64,000 nucleotides of DNA from Nostoc calcicola FACHB-3891 (GCF_014697355.1 NZ_JACJRQ010000006.1:208961-272960); one strand, 5' to 3'. Positions 50,799-60,970 are shown, counted from the first letter of the stretch. The notes: generated by a model from the letters alone, not told the origin. Translations and numbers: made by a program.

Positions 50799-52922
50799 AT
50801 GGTTTACCAACGCACTCATACTTGGCTGTATTCTTTAAAAGACTCTCTGCAACCCATCAAGCCGCATCTGACCTCTTTAGTCTGTCCACAAGCGATAGAA
50901 CAACTCGATTCTGTAAGCAGTTACTTTCCAGATGCGATCGCTTCCACTTATGGCTTTGAATATCGCCTACAACCTTCTGCTCCAGTAGTTGACTTTGCTT
51001 TTCAAGTTACCGAAACCGGTCGGGAAATTTTAGCAGGCTTAAACCCCCATACACGTCTGTCGGAGGATTTTAGCAAGCATCCAGTTTGGCAACAAATTCA
51101 GAAGTTCTGCGGCGAATGGGCAGATCCGTCTTCCTTACTCCATTACTTCATCAGCGATCTTTGGTTAGAGTTTGATTCAAAGCTCGATGGCGATACTAGT
51201 ACAAATAATATCCCCATACCTGGGTTATTTTTCGGAGTAACTAGCCCACCAGATAATTCAGGAATCTCCTTCAACTACTCTTGGATTTGGGAACAAGCTA
51301 TGCCTTTATTATTAGGCACGCCCCTGCCTCCCGCCTTAGAGAAAAAATTCATCGACTGTATCAAGCGGTTGCCTCCCCAAACCAGCATTTTTCAGGTTGG
51401 GCTGATGTTTTCCCGAACGGTGGAAGCAATAAGACTCTGCCTTGTCGGTTCTCCCTCGGAATTGCTGCCATACTTGAAGGAAATAGGCTGGACGGGACAG
51501 CTTGCAGAGGTAGAAAATCTCGTCAACTCCCTTTCTGGCTGCGTTGATGGCATTATCCTCGACCTTGATATTGGCGAACAGATTTACCCGCGAATTGGCA
51601 TTGAAGGAATTTTTCTCACCCGCTACCAAGCCTGCGTAAACGGACAATGGGAATCGCTGCTAGATTATCTCACTTCCCAAGGTTTATGTGCCAAAGAAAC
51701 CAGGGATGCTTTGCTCAAATACTCTGGCTATAGCTTAGTAAAGCGTCTGGGCGATCGCATTTACGTCCGGGGGTTGAACCATATCAAACTCATTTATCAA
51801 TCAGGGCAACCCCTAGCAAGTAAAATTTATTTTGGTGCAATGCATCAACCCCTCAGTAAAATACCTGGACGTTCTGCTGAGACGGTAAGTATAGAGGACG
51901 TAACCAAGCAAGAACGTGGTGACGCAGACACTATCGAATCAGCCGTTACTTTTTTGCTAACTGCACGGAATTCCGAGGGTTGGTGGATTGATTTTCAACT
52001 AGCGGCTGGCTTGAGCGATGAATGGGTGACGGGTTATGTGGGAGCGATGTTAGCAAATATACGCGATATCCGTATACCTGAAGCTGTTTCTACAGCTTGG
52101 AATCTGCTCAATAGTCGCCGTCATCGCGCTAATGGCAAATGGGGCTACAATCGCTTGCCTCCTGGCGATGCAGATAGTACTGGCTGGGTACTCCAGCTTG
52201 CCCATGCTATTGGTGAGAGTAATTCAGAACGGGCGCGTCAAGCAATGCAATCCCTAGCAGCCCATCAGCGGCCGGATGGAGGTATTTGCACCTATGAGAG
52301 TGAAGAATCGATTCGGGCTTTTATTCATGCTTCTCCTGAAATCGGATTTGCGGGTTGGTGCGGTTCGCATACTTGCGTGAGTGCGGCAATTGCAGCTCTG
52401 CCCGAATACCGCTTTCAGCTTCAAGATTATTTGCGATCGACTCAGCAAAATGATGGTAGCTGGCTGGCTTACTGGTGGCAAGACCCCGAATATGTAACGG
52501 CTCTAGCGGCTGAGGCGATCGCCGCTTGTTATCCAAATTCTGATTGTATTACCAGCGCCGTGGTGTGGGGGATGAACCGCCTCAATTCCCAAGGATTTGT
52601 CGCAACTAGCGATCGCCCCTCTGGTTCGCCATTTGCCACAGCTTGGTGCTTGCGACTGCTGATACTGAGACGGCAAGATACCCCAGTACAAGCAGCGATC
52701 GCCAAGGCAACTGATTGGTTACTAGCACAGCAACAGCCCAATGGTTCTTGGATTTCCTCAGCCCGGTTGCAAGTTCCATTACCGGATGACCTAAATCCCA
52801 ATAAATTTAATCAGTGGATTTACCACGGCACTATTCAAGGCAGTCTAGTTTTTGACAAGCATTGCGTCTTTACCACTGCCACCGTATTACAAGCTCTACA
52901 TCGTAGTTTATTTGGTAAATAA
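50799..52922 (+). CDS. Terpene-cyclase-like (prenyltransferase/squalene oxidase repeat) protein
   Basis: 707 residues. The C-terminal half (about 390-700) has repeated helix-hairpin motifs of the squalene/hopene cyclase and class II diterpene cyclase barrels: FLLTARNSEGWWIDFQ, HQRPDGGICTYESEES, STQQNDGSWLAYWWQDPEY, LLAQQQPNGSWISSAR. At 457-460 the sequence PPGDADSTGW resembles the class II DxDD acid motif but reads D-A-D-S. The N-terminal 350 residues are not recognised (FPDAIASTYGFEYRL, FFGVTSPPDNSGISFNYSW). It lies between the dioxygenase and LanM, one base before the latter. It could be a cyclase acting on a prenyl group or a scaffold. Confidence 0.8.
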   Translation: MVYQRTHTWLYSLKDSLQPIKPHLTSLVCPQAIEQLDSVSSYFPDAIASTYGFEYRLQPSAPVVDFAFQVTETGREILAGLNPHTRLSEDFSKHPVWQQIQKFCGEWADPSSLLHYFISDLWLEFDSKLDGDTSTNNIPIPGLFFGVTSPPDNSGISFNYSWIWEQAMPLLLGTPLPPALEKKFIDCIKRLPPQTSIFQVGLMFSRTVEAIRLCLVGSPSELLPYLKEIGWTGQLAEVENLVNSLSGCVDGIILDLDIGEQIYPRIGIEGIFLTRYQACVNGQWESLLDYLTSQGLCAKETRDALLKYSGYSLVKRLGDRIYVRGLNHIKLIYQSGQPLASKIYFGAMHQPLSKIPGRSAETVSIEDVTKQERGDADTIESAVTFLLTARNSEGWWIDFQLAAGLSDEWVTGYVGAMLANIRDIRIPEAVSTAWNLLNSRRHRANGKWGYNRLPPGDADSTGWVLQLAHAIGESNSERARQAMQSLAAHQRPDGGICTYESEESIRAFIHASPEIGFAGWCGSHTCVSAAIAALPEYRFQLQDYLRSTQQNDGSWLAYWWQDPEYVTALAAEAIAACYPNSDCITSAVVWGMNRLNSQGFVATSDRPSGSPFATAWCLRLLILRRQDTPVQAAIAKATDWLLAQQQPNGSWISSARLQVPLPDDLNPNKFNQWIYHGTIQGSLVFDKHCVFTTATVLQALHRSLFGK

Positions 52923-52923
52923 G

Positions 52924-55900
52924 ATGAACGCAGTTATTTCTAGTATCTCTACACAGCAATTGCCCGCGATCGCCAACCCCGTTATTTCCACAACTCAGTT
53001 GCAAAGCATCGTTAGCCGCGCTAGCAATCTGTTTGAACGACTCGATCGCCAGATGTTCTCACCCTCCCCCGAAACTGATGAAAAACTCTTGCAATCGCGT
53101 CTGGATACTTGGTGTCAGACAGTAGCCAAAGGAAATTTCGAGCATTTTCAACAATACTTGCAATGGGATGGGCTGAATTTAGAAACAGCAAAAAGCGCGA
53201 TTGCACCTGTATGTTTGCGCCACGATGCTCCCCTACCCGATTGGGCAAAGACGCTCTCAGCTGTTCTCAATCTTGCCTTTTCTCACGCAGCAACAAATCC
53301 CGATCCCACGACTTCACATCGCTTTTTGATTTCCCAATCTCCCCTACCCTTTGAAGAAATTCTCGCCCCATTTGTTCTATTTGCCCAACAAGAACTGATT
53401 GCTAGAACTGGCGAGTCTTACCAGAGATTAACCGATGAAGTTCATGGCGTATTTGAACGTAGCTTGCTCGGTCAGCTAATTGACATCGCCACACAACCCT
53501 TACAGATAGCTTTTACCAGTTGGCGAGTCGCTCAACAATCCTCTTTTACCCGTCTACTGACACAGACACAAGAACTGCAAAGCCGCAGCCTCTATATCCG
53601 GTTTGTTCGAGATATGTTGCAGGGCAAACTAACTTCTTTTTTTGTAGAATATGCTGCTTTAGCAAGGTTACTGGCTACTACAACCGAGCTTTGGGTAGAA
53701 TCCCAACTCGAATTTCTCCATCATTTAGACGCAGACTGGTCAGAAATTGCAGAGAAATTTAACAACGGTTTACCTCTCGGTCAGGTGACATCGGTGCAGC
53801 CTCTCCGATCTGACCCCCATCGCGGCAGACGCTCTGTAATTACACTGAAAATTGAGCCAAATCTGCGCTTAGTTTACAAACCCAAGCATTTAGGCGTTGA
53901 ACAGGCGTACAATCAGTTTTTGACTTGGTTAAACGAACAGGGTTCTCCTCTGCCTCTAAAAACCTTGCAAGTAATTAACCGCGATAGTCACGGCTGGGTG
54001 GAGTTTGTCACCTCCCAAGCCTGTGAAGATACAGCCCAAATAAAACGCCATTACCAACGGGCAGGGATGTTGCTGTGTTTGGTTTACGTGCTAGACGCTA
54101 CTGATTGTCACTACGAAAATATTATTGCCTCTGGAGAACATCCAGTTCTGATTGATACCGAAACTGTGATGCAGCATCGACCGAAAAACGAGTCATGGGC
54201 AAACCTACAGACTGCTCAACAACTCGCATTCCATCACGTAGATAATTCGGTGATGCGTACTGCTCTATTACCCGTCTGGCATCCAGCATCCAATGGTAAC
54301 TCAGGCTTTGATTTTAGCGGGTTAGGCAGCCATAACCAAGAGACTAGGCATTATAAAGGACTCCAGTGGTCTAGTGTAAATACAGACCAGATGGCTTTAA
54401 ATCAAAAGTTGCTAGCGATCGATCCATTTTTAGCTCACGTGCCAACCTTAAATGGACAACCTGCCAATTTATCAGACTGGATTGAGGCAGTGGTGGAAGG
54501 ATTTGAGCAGATGTATCGCTTCTTGCAAGAGAAACAAGACCTGCTACTCTCCCCAAATAGCCTGCTGTGGACAATGGCAAAACAGCTTGTTCGCTTTGTG
54601 TTTCGCCCGACAAACACTTATTCGAGAATCTTAAACAAACTCCATAGTTCGGAGTACTTGCGAGATGGAGTTGACCGCAGTATTGCATTGGAAATCCTCA
54701 AGTTGACAGCAGCAGGCACAACTGAAAAACCAAAATTCTGGCCTCTTCTCCAGTCTGAACGCCAACAAATGGAGCAGTTGGATGTTCCTTTCTTCTCAAT
54801 TTATCCTGATACAGATGTGTTGGAGTTATCGCCAGATAGTCGCGTTGAGAGATTTTTCCAAGGTTCTAGCTTTGAGTTAGTACTAGAGCGCATCAAGAAC
54901 TTGAGCAAATCTGACTTAGCGATACAAGTTGATTTTATCCGCAACACTCTATATTTGAGAATGGTTCCCGGTCAAGAGATTGCTGCACCTGAAAAACCTG
55001 CCAATCAAACTTCTCTAACCGTGCAGCAATCATCTGAGGCGATGCTGGATGAGTCAGATTTGGTTGCTGAGGTCATGGCAATTGCCCGCAGATTAAAAGA
55101 GCGAGCGATTTGCGCTCCTGATGGATCTGTAACTTGGCTTGCTCCTCAGTTTATCGCTCAACAACAGCGATTCCAATTTCAACCCACTGAACTCGGCCTT
55201 TTTGATGGCAAATTAGGAATTGCATTATTTCTGGCGGCGGTAGAGCATATTAAAAAAGATGGAGAGTTTCGAGAACTGTGTTTGGGAGCGTTGCAGGAGT
55301 TTCGTCAGGCGTTATCCAAAATTGAACAGCCAAAAGGTGAATTCTCGAACCTGAATCTTGGCTTATCAGCTGGACTGGGAGGATGGATTTACAGCCTGAC
55401 TAAAATCGGTCAGTTTCTTAATGACGATCGCTTGCTTGCAGATGCTCTAAATTTGGCATACTCGATAGTACCAGAGGCAATTACTAGCGATCGCAGTTTG
55501 GATATCGCTGGCGGTACAGCAGGTACGCTTTTAAGTTTATTGGCATTGTACCAAGTTGTTCGCGACCCAATTGTGCTGGAATCTGCTTGCCTGATTGGCC
55601 GTCATTTATTAGCCCAAAGTGTAATAACTTCTAAAGGCAGAGCTTGGAAAACGCTGGATGGTCGATTGTTAACGGGCTTTTCCCACGGAGCAGCCGGAAT
55701 TGCCTACGCCCTACTCAAACTGGCACAAGTGACGAATGATGCTGAATTTCGGGTAGCTGCCGCAGAAGCGATCGCCTACGAACAAAGTATATTTTTACCA
55801 GAGGTAGGCAACTGGCCGGATCTCAGGGACTTTTCTAAATTTCTCCAAGCAACTGCCAAATCCGAATCTTCTTCACTGATGTCTAGTTGGTGTCACGGAG

Positions 55901-56292
55901 CAACCGGTATCGGTTTAGCCCGCCTTGGCGGACTGGCAATGTTAGAAACTGAAGCAATTCATCAAGATATTCAAGTGGCAATTAAAACTACCCAAAAGCA
56001 ACTCACCCAGAAACAAGGGATAGTAAACCAGCTATGCTGCGGTCAGATGGGACAGATTGAATTGCTGCTATGTGCAGCCAGCCGATTGGGAAAACCAGAT
56101 TTGTTGACAAATGCCAGAGTCCATGCTTTACAGATTGTGCAGCAAGCAAGACACAAAGGGTATTATCTCGAACCCGCCCTACACTCAAGCGTATACGTTC
56201 CTGGTTTGTTCCGTGGGGAGGTTGGTATTGGTTATACTTTGCTGCGCCTAACTCATCTGGAACAACTGCCTTCAATTCTGTTATGGGAATAG
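52924..56292 (+). CDS. Class II lanthipeptide synthetase LanM, CCG type
   Basis: 1122 residues from ATG 52924, one base after the previous stop. The N-terminal dehydratase shows the kinase-like site D394-C-H396-Y-E398-N (TDCHYENII) and I-D411-T-E413 (LIDTETVM), which phosphorylate and eliminate Ser/Thr. The C-terminal LanC-like cyclase has FSHGAAGIAYALLKL, C990-H (SWCHGATGIG) and C1038-C1039-G (LCCGQMG). The CCG triad, rather than CHG, marks the prochlorosin-synthetase-like group with three Cys zinc ligands and relaxed substrate range. It should modify the two precursors upstream. Confidence 0.93.
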   Translation: MNAVISSISTQQLPAIANPVISTTQLQSIVSRASNLFERLDRQMFSPSPETDEKLLQSRLDTWCQTVAKGNFEHFQQYLQWDGLNLETAKSAIAPVCLRHDAPLPDWAKTLSAVLNLAFSHAATNPDPTTSHRFLISQSPLPFEEILAPFVLFAQQELIARTGESYQRLTDEVHGVFERSLLGQLIDIATQPLQIAFTSWRVAQQSSFTRLLTQTQELQSRSLYIRFVRDMLQGKLTSFFVEYAALARLLATTTELWVESQLEFLHHLDADWSEIAEKFNNGLPLGQVTSVQPLRSDPHRGRRSVITLKIEPNLRLVYKPKHLGVEQAYNQFLTWLNEQGSPLPLKTLQVINRDSHGWVEFVTSQACEDTAQIKRHYQRAGMLLCLVYVLDATDCHYENIIASGEHPVLIDTETVMQHRPKNESWANLQTAQQLAFHHVDNSVMRTALLPVWHPASNGNSGFDFSGLGSHNQETRHYKGLQWSSVNTDQMALNQKLLAIDPFLAHVPTLNGQPANLSDWIEAVVEGFEQMYRFLQEKQDLLLSPNSLLWTMAKQLVRFVFRPTNTYSRILNKLHSSEYLRDGVDRSIALEILKLTAAGTTEKPKFWPLLQSERQQMEQLDVPFFSIYPDTDVLELSPDSRVERFFQGSSFELVLERIKNLSKSDLAIQVDFIRNTLYLRMVPGQEIAAPEKPANQTSLTVQQSSEAMLDESDLVAEVMAIARRLKERAICAPDGSVTWLAPQFIAQQQRFQFQPTELGLFDGKLGIALFLAAVEHIKKDGEFRELCLGALQEFRQALSKIEQPKGEFSNLNLGLSAGLGGWIYSLTKIGQFLNDDRLLADALNLAYSIVPEAITSDRSLDIAGGTAGTLLSLLALYQVVRDPIVLESACLIGRHLLAQSVITSKGRAWKTLDGRLLTGFSHGAAGIAYALLKLAQVTNDAEFRVAAAEAIAYEQSIFLPEVGNWPDLRDFSKFLQATAKSESSSLMSSWCHGATGIGLARLGGLAMLETEAIHQDIQVAIKTTQKQLTQKQGIVNQLCCGQMGQIELLLCAASRLGKPDLLTNARVHALQIVQQARHKGYYLEPALHSSVYVPGLFRGEVGIGYTLLRLTHLEQLPSILLWE

Positions 56293-56305
56293 CAGCTTTT
56301 GAATT

Positions 56306-56340
56306 TACCGCGACGCGATCCTACGTATCGCGTCGCGGTA
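56306..56340 (+). terminator. Perfect 14-bp hairpin after lanM
   Basis: TACCGCGACGCGAT at 56306-56319 and ATCGCGTCGCGGTA at 56327-56340 pair completely around a 7-base loop, 13 bases after the LanM stop. There is no T run, but it is the strongest stem in the area and the natural end of the operon. Confidence 0.5.
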
Positions 56341-56399
56341 AGCTACCATTTCACGGCATTTTGACTCACTGGAGTCGCAGCTCTACACCGACACGGCGC

Positions 56400-56594
56400 T
56401 TATGCTGCTTGTAGCCGTTTCAATTCTTGTATCAAGGCAAGACATTGTTTACTAGCGTCTCTAGCTTGCCGCATTAAATCAAGTCCTTGTTTTCGATCGA
56501 CTTTAGAAACTTCTACTGACTGATTGCTTAATTGAGCAGCTTGATGGCTGAGTTCTAAATTGTAATGTTGATAGGGTCTTGGGTAGTATGCCAT
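56400..56594 (-). CDS. Small helical hypothetical protein
   Basis: 64 residues starting MAYYPRPYQHYNLELSHQ. From residue 18 it is helical and polar (SVEVSKVDRKQGLDLMRQ, QCLALIQELKRLQ). No family assigned and no ribosome site is clear. The composition suits a real small protein, but it may be chance. Confidence 0.35.
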   Translation of the reverse strand: MAYYPRPYQHYNLELSHQAAQLSNQSVEVSKVDRKQGLDLMRQARDASKQCLALIQELKRLQAA

Positions 56595-57118
56595 GATTGC
56601 GGGTCAAGGCTATATTTCCCGCTACCGAGAAAAAACGAAATTCTTGAAACCCAAAAAAATTAAGGCGAATGGCTGATTGTGAGCTAATCCACACAGTAAG
56701 CTTCAGATCCACAGGGAAGTACTATCGCCGCTTAAGGAAGATATATAGTATACAAGTACTAAGTTGAGATGATACCTATGAGTAAAAGAAAAACTCTGGC
56801 GATAATTGTCGAAAACTTTTGTCAGAGGATGTTTTAAACAGTCGAAACCACTCAAAAATCATGCTATTCATCCGATCGTAATACGAATCATGACAAGATA
56901 AATGAATGTCTTTGAGGTTTCAGGTAGTCTTTTATAATCCTTTATTTAGATTAAAAACTTGGTGAATTTGACGAAATGATCGGGTTCCAGCCGATGATGT
57001 TGGAAAGAGCGATCGCTCTATTCGTTTATCCAAAACTAGGTACTTGAAAATCAGATTATACAGTAATTTGGTGTCTACTAACTGTAATTGAGTAACGGCT
57101 ACCTACATTGAGGGTGTA
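56595..57118. other. Spacer upstream of the exoprotein gene
   Basis: About 520 bases without a supported gene. GTCAGAGGATGTTTTAAACAGT at about 56820-56841 partly resembles the end of the element at 34989-35200. The promoter of the exoprotein gene should lie near 57050-57110; no certain elements are seen. Confidence 0.4.
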
Positions 57119-60100
57119 ATGTCTAAAGCAAGTATGGGTGAAAACTGGTTTTTAAAGCTAGGGATGGTTGCGGTTAATGTCAGACATTTAGATTGGTTAC
57201 TTACATTAGGAATAGCGATCGCATTTCACCAAAATATCGCCATTGGACAAATCACCCCAGATACAACATTACCCAATAATAGCAATGTAAATACACTAAA
57301 TAACATTACAAATATTACTGGTGGCACGCAAGCAGGAACTAATCTGTTTCACAGTTTCAGCGAATTTTCTGTTCTCAAAGATACTACAGCTTACTTTAAT
57401 AATCCTCCAGATATTCAAAATATTATTAGTCGAGTTACAGGTGGTTCGCAATCAAAAATAGACGGAATTTTGCGGGCAAACGCTACAGCGAATTTATTTT
57501 TAATTAATCCTAACGGCATTATTTTTGGAGAAAATGCCCGGTTAGATATTGGCGGTTCATTTATTGCTAGTACAGCAAGTAGCATCAAATTTGCTAATGG
57601 TTTTGAGTTCAGTACTACGACTCGTGAATCTACTCCTTTACTAACGATAAATACACCTATTGGCTTGCAATATGGAGTTAATCCAGGCACTATTGAGGTC
57701 AAAGGTGATGGTCAAGGTGTAAGGGTCACAGGTGACTTGATTGATACAACAAATGCATTGCGAGTGCCAGCCAATCAAACTTTAGCCTTGGTGGGTGGCG
57801 ATATTTTCTTAGAGGGAGCAACGCTAAAGACAGCAGGAGGAAGGATAGAGTTGGGCAGTGTAGGGGATAACAGTCTAGTTAGTCTCACACCCATAACTAA
57901 AGGTTTTGCCTTGAGCTACGATGGAGTGCAAAACTTTAGCAATATTCAACTATCACAACTTTCAGCGGTAGATGCTAGCGGTGCAGGTAGCGGTGACATC
58001 CAAATCCAAGGTAGGCGTGTCACCATAGCCGATGGTTCGCAGATAGAAGCAAGTACTCTGTTAGGAGAAAAAGGTGGAGATTTAGTAGTCAATGCTACTG
58101 AATTAGTAGAGCTAATTGGTACATCTATCGATGGTTACTTTTCCAGTGGCTTGCTTGCTTCTGCTTACTCAACCGGGGATGCTGGAGACTTGGAAATTAA
58201 TACTCAAAATTTGGTTGTGTGCGATGGGGCACAAGTAAGTACAGCCACATTTGGTACGGGTAAGGGCGCTTCTTTAACTATCAATGCTCAAGATATACAA
58301 CTGATTGGTACTACTGCCGATGGTCTTTTTCCCAGTGGCTTGTTTGCTTCTACTCAATCAATTGGAAATGGCGGAGACTTGACAATTAATACCCAAAATT
58401 TGCTGGCGATCGATGGGGCACAGGTAGCAGCATATACATCCGATGCAGGTAAGGCGGGTTCTTTAACTGTCAATGCTAAAGATGTGCAAATGATTGGTAC
58501 TGCTAATAGTCAGTTTCCCAGTGGCTTGTTTAATTATGCTTACTCAACTGGGGATGCCGGAGACTTGAGGATTAATACCCAAAATTTGCTTGTGCGCGAT
58601 GGGGCTAATGTTGCTACGCAGACATATAGTGCAGGTAACACGGGTTCTATAACTGTCAATGCTGAAGATATACAACTAATTGGTAGGAGTGCAAATGGTG
58701 AGTTTGCCAGCGACTTGTCTGTTGACGCTGGTTTAGGGTCAACTGGCGATGCCGGAGACTTGACGATTAATACCCAACGTTTGCTCGTGCGGGATGGGGC
58801 ATACGTTGATGCCAGTATATATGGTACAGGTAAAGGGGGTGCTTTAACTGTTACTGCTAATGATATACAACTGATTGGTACTTCTACTGACGGTAGCTAT
58901 AGGAGCGGCTTGTTTACTCAAGCTTATTCAGGGATAACTGGAGATGCCGGAGATTTGACGATTAATACCCAAAATTTGCTTGTGCTAGATGGCGCACAAA
59001 TAGATGCAGAGACGTATGGTACAGGTAAAGGGGGTTTTTTGAATGTCACTGCTAAAGATGTACAACTGATTGGTAGCTCTAGTGATGGTCGCTTTCCTAG
59101 CGGCTTGTTGACTTCTACTCACTCAACCGGAGATGCAGGAAACTTAAAAATTGATACCCAACAGTTGCTTGTGCGCGATGGGGCACTGATAAATACCAGT
59201 ACATCGGGTACAGGTAAAGGAGGTTCTTTAACTGTCACTGCTAACGATGTGCAACTGATTGGTGAGTCTATTGATGGTTATCTTAAGAGCCGTTTATTTA
59301 CTACTGCTGCCATTGGAACAACTGGCAATGCGGGAGATTTGACAATTAATACTCAATATTTGCTGGTACGGGATGGTGCATTTGTTGATGCCAGTACACA
59401 AGGTACAGGTAAAGGAGGTTCTTTAACTGTCAATGCTCAAGATGTGCAACTGATTGGTGTCTCTAGTGATGGGCGCTCTGGCAGTGGTTTGAATACATCT
59501 GCTCAGTTAGGGTCAACTGGGGATGCTGGAGACTTGACAATTAATACTCAACAGTTGCTCGTGCGCGATGGGGCACAGGTGGGTGCAACCACATCGGGTG
59601 TAGGCAAAGGAGGTTCTTTAACTGTCAATGCTAAAGATGTGCAATTGATTGGTACTACTGCTGATAGTCGGTTTCCTAGTGGCTTCTTTACCACTGCTTA
59701 CACAGGAGCAACTGGGGATGCAAAATTTTTGACAATTAATACCCAACAATTGCTTGTACGTGATGGGGCAAAAATCAGCGCCGGAACACAGAGCGCAGGT
59801 AAAGGGGGTTCTTTAACTGTCAATGCTCAAGATGTGCAATTGATTGGTAGGTCTGCTGATGGTAGCTCTAGTAGTGGCTTGTTCGCTTCTACTGACTCAA
59901 CTGGGGATGCAGGAGATTTAAAGATTAGTAGCGATAAATTACTCCTTCAAGACGGGGCGATAATCACTGTCAGAAGTTCAGGTAAAGGAATTGCAGGGAA
60001 TTTAAATATTGATGCTGACTTTATCCGTTTGAACAACAAGGCTTCTGTTGATGCTAATACCCAGGCTGTCAACACTGACCCGACTCAAGAACAAGCTACT

Positions 60101-60805
60101 ATTACTTTGCGCTCTCAAAATTTACTATTGCTTCGTAATAGCAACATCACCACTAATGCTTCTGGAGAAAATGTCATCGGTGGCAATATCAATATTAATA
60201 CTGATTTTTTAGTTGCATCTGACAATAGTGATATCAGTGCTAATTCTGCTGACTTTCGAGGTGGTCAGGTGATAATCAATGCCAAAGGAGTATTTGGTAC
60301 TCAATTTCGTGATGTACTCACCCCAAATAGCGATATTACTGCTACAGGAGCTAATCAGCAGTTGAATGGTACAGTGCAACTCAATACACCAGAACAAGAT
60401 CCCACAAATGGTTTAGAGGAATTGCCATTAGAAGTAGTGGATGCCTCACAATTAATTAACCAAAACTTCTGTGCCAAAAGAGGTAATAGTAGCTTCACGA
60501 TCGCTGGACGTGGTGGTTTACCTCCTTCCCCCAACACTGTACTTAACAATAATACAGTTTGGGAAGATTGGCGAGTCACTGCTGTGCCAACACAAGCAGG
60601 AGAGTACAGCAGTAAAAGAGATATTGAGAAAAGTTCAGCACTCAGTACACAGATTGTAGAAGCTCAGGGGTGGGTAGTGAATGCTAAAGGTGAAGTGATA
60701 CTGACAGCTGCTACACCGACTCCAAGACCCCACAGCTTGAGGAATTTACTTCAAGGGGCGACAAGCGAGTTAAAGTGCTTGGTGTATAAGCAGCATAGTC
60801 CTTAG
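57119..60805 (+). CDS. Filamentous-haemagglutinin-type exoprotein (two-partner secretion substrate)
   Basis: 1228 residues. After an atypical signal region (LDWLLTLGIAIAFHQNIAIG), the TPS domain lies at about 45-300: LFHSFSEFSVLKDTTAYFNN, RVTGGSQSKIDG, NLFLINPNGIIFGENARLDI. Ten repeats of about 60-65 residues follow (GSLTVNAQDVQLIG ... GDAGDLTINTQNLLVRDGA), forming a right-handed beta helix. The end part carries NQNFCAKRGNSSFTIAGRGG, seen in cyanobacterial relatives. It is exported by a TpsB/FhaC-type pore that is not present in this window. Such genes often cluster with CHAT/CHASE2/DUF928 genes. Confidence 0.9.
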   Translation: MSKASMGENWFLKLGMVAVNVRHLDWLLTLGIAIAFHQNIAIGQITPDTTLPNNSNVNTLNNITNITGGTQAGTNLFHSFSEFSVLKDTTAYFNNPPDIQNIISRVTGGSQSKIDGILRANATANLFLINPNGIIFGENARLDIGGSFIASTASSIKFANGFEFSTTTRESTPLLTINTPIGLQYGVNPGTIEVKGDGQGVRVTGDLIDTTNALRVPANQTLALVGGDIFLEGATLKTAGGRIELGSVGDNSLVSLTPITKGFALSYDGVQNFSNIQLSQLSAVDASGAGSGDIQIQGRRVTIADGSQIEASTLLGEKGGDLVVNATELVELIGTSIDGYFSSGLLASAYSTGDAGDLEINTQNLVVCDGAQVSTATFGTGKGASLTINAQDIQLIGTTADGLFPSGLFASTQSIGNGGDLTINTQNLLAIDGAQVAAYTSDAGKAGSLTVNAKDVQMIGTANSQFPSGLFNYAYSTGDAGDLRINTQNLLVRDGANVATQTYSAGNTGSITVNAEDIQLIGRSANGEFASDLSVDAGLGSTGDAGDLTINTQRLLVRDGAYVDASIYGTGKGGALTVTANDIQLIGTSTDGSYRSGLFTQAYSGITGDAGDLTINTQNLLVLDGAQIDAETYGTGKGGFLNVTAKDVQLIGSSSDGRFPSGLLTSTHSTGDAGNLKIDTQQLLVRDGALINTSTSGTGKGGSLTVTANDVQLIGESIDGYLKSRLFTTAAIGTTGNAGDLTINTQYLLVRDGAFVDASTQGTGKGGSLTVNAQDVQLIGVSSDGRSGSGLNTSAQLGSTGDAGDLTINTQQLLVRDGAQVGATTSGVGKGGSLTVNAKDVQLIGTTADSRFPSGFFTTAYTGATGDAKFLTINTQQLLVRDGAKISAGTQSAGKGGSLTVNAQDVQLIGRSADGSSSSGLFASTDSTGDAGDLKISSDKLLLQDGAIITVRSSGKGIAGNLNIDADFIRLNNKASVDANTQAVNTDPTQEQATITLRSQNLLLLRNSNITTNASGENVIGGNININTDFLVASDNSDISANSADFRGGQVIINAKGVFGTQFRDVLTPNSDITATGANQQLNGTVQLNTPEQDPTNGLEELPLEVVDASQLINQNFCAKRGNSSFTIAGRGGLPPSPNTVLNNNTVWEDWRVTAVPTQAGEYSSKRDIEKSSALSTQIVEAQGWVVNAKGEVILTAATPTPRPHSLRNLLQGATSELKCLVYKQHSP
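58075..59990 (+). repeat. Ten coding repeats of about 190 bp
   Basis: Each unit encodes L-x-V-N-A-x-D-V-Q-L-I-G, then S-G-L, then T-G-D-A-G-D-L-x-I-N-T-Q and V-R-D-G-A. Nucleotide similarity between units is high in the GGAGGTTCTTTAACTGTCAA part, indicating repeated duplication. Confidence 0.8.
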
Positions 60806-60970
60806 CTGTTTTCACGATGATCTCACTTTTTCGCGTTGCTTCCGTTGATACCTATGACAGATCTGATGCCCGAAAAAAGAGGCATTGGAGATGGTGGCAG
60901 GTGGTATGCTTTTACTTTTGGCTGCGGGTGTGTTGGGTAACGGTGGGGATACTGTTGGCAAATAGACTGG

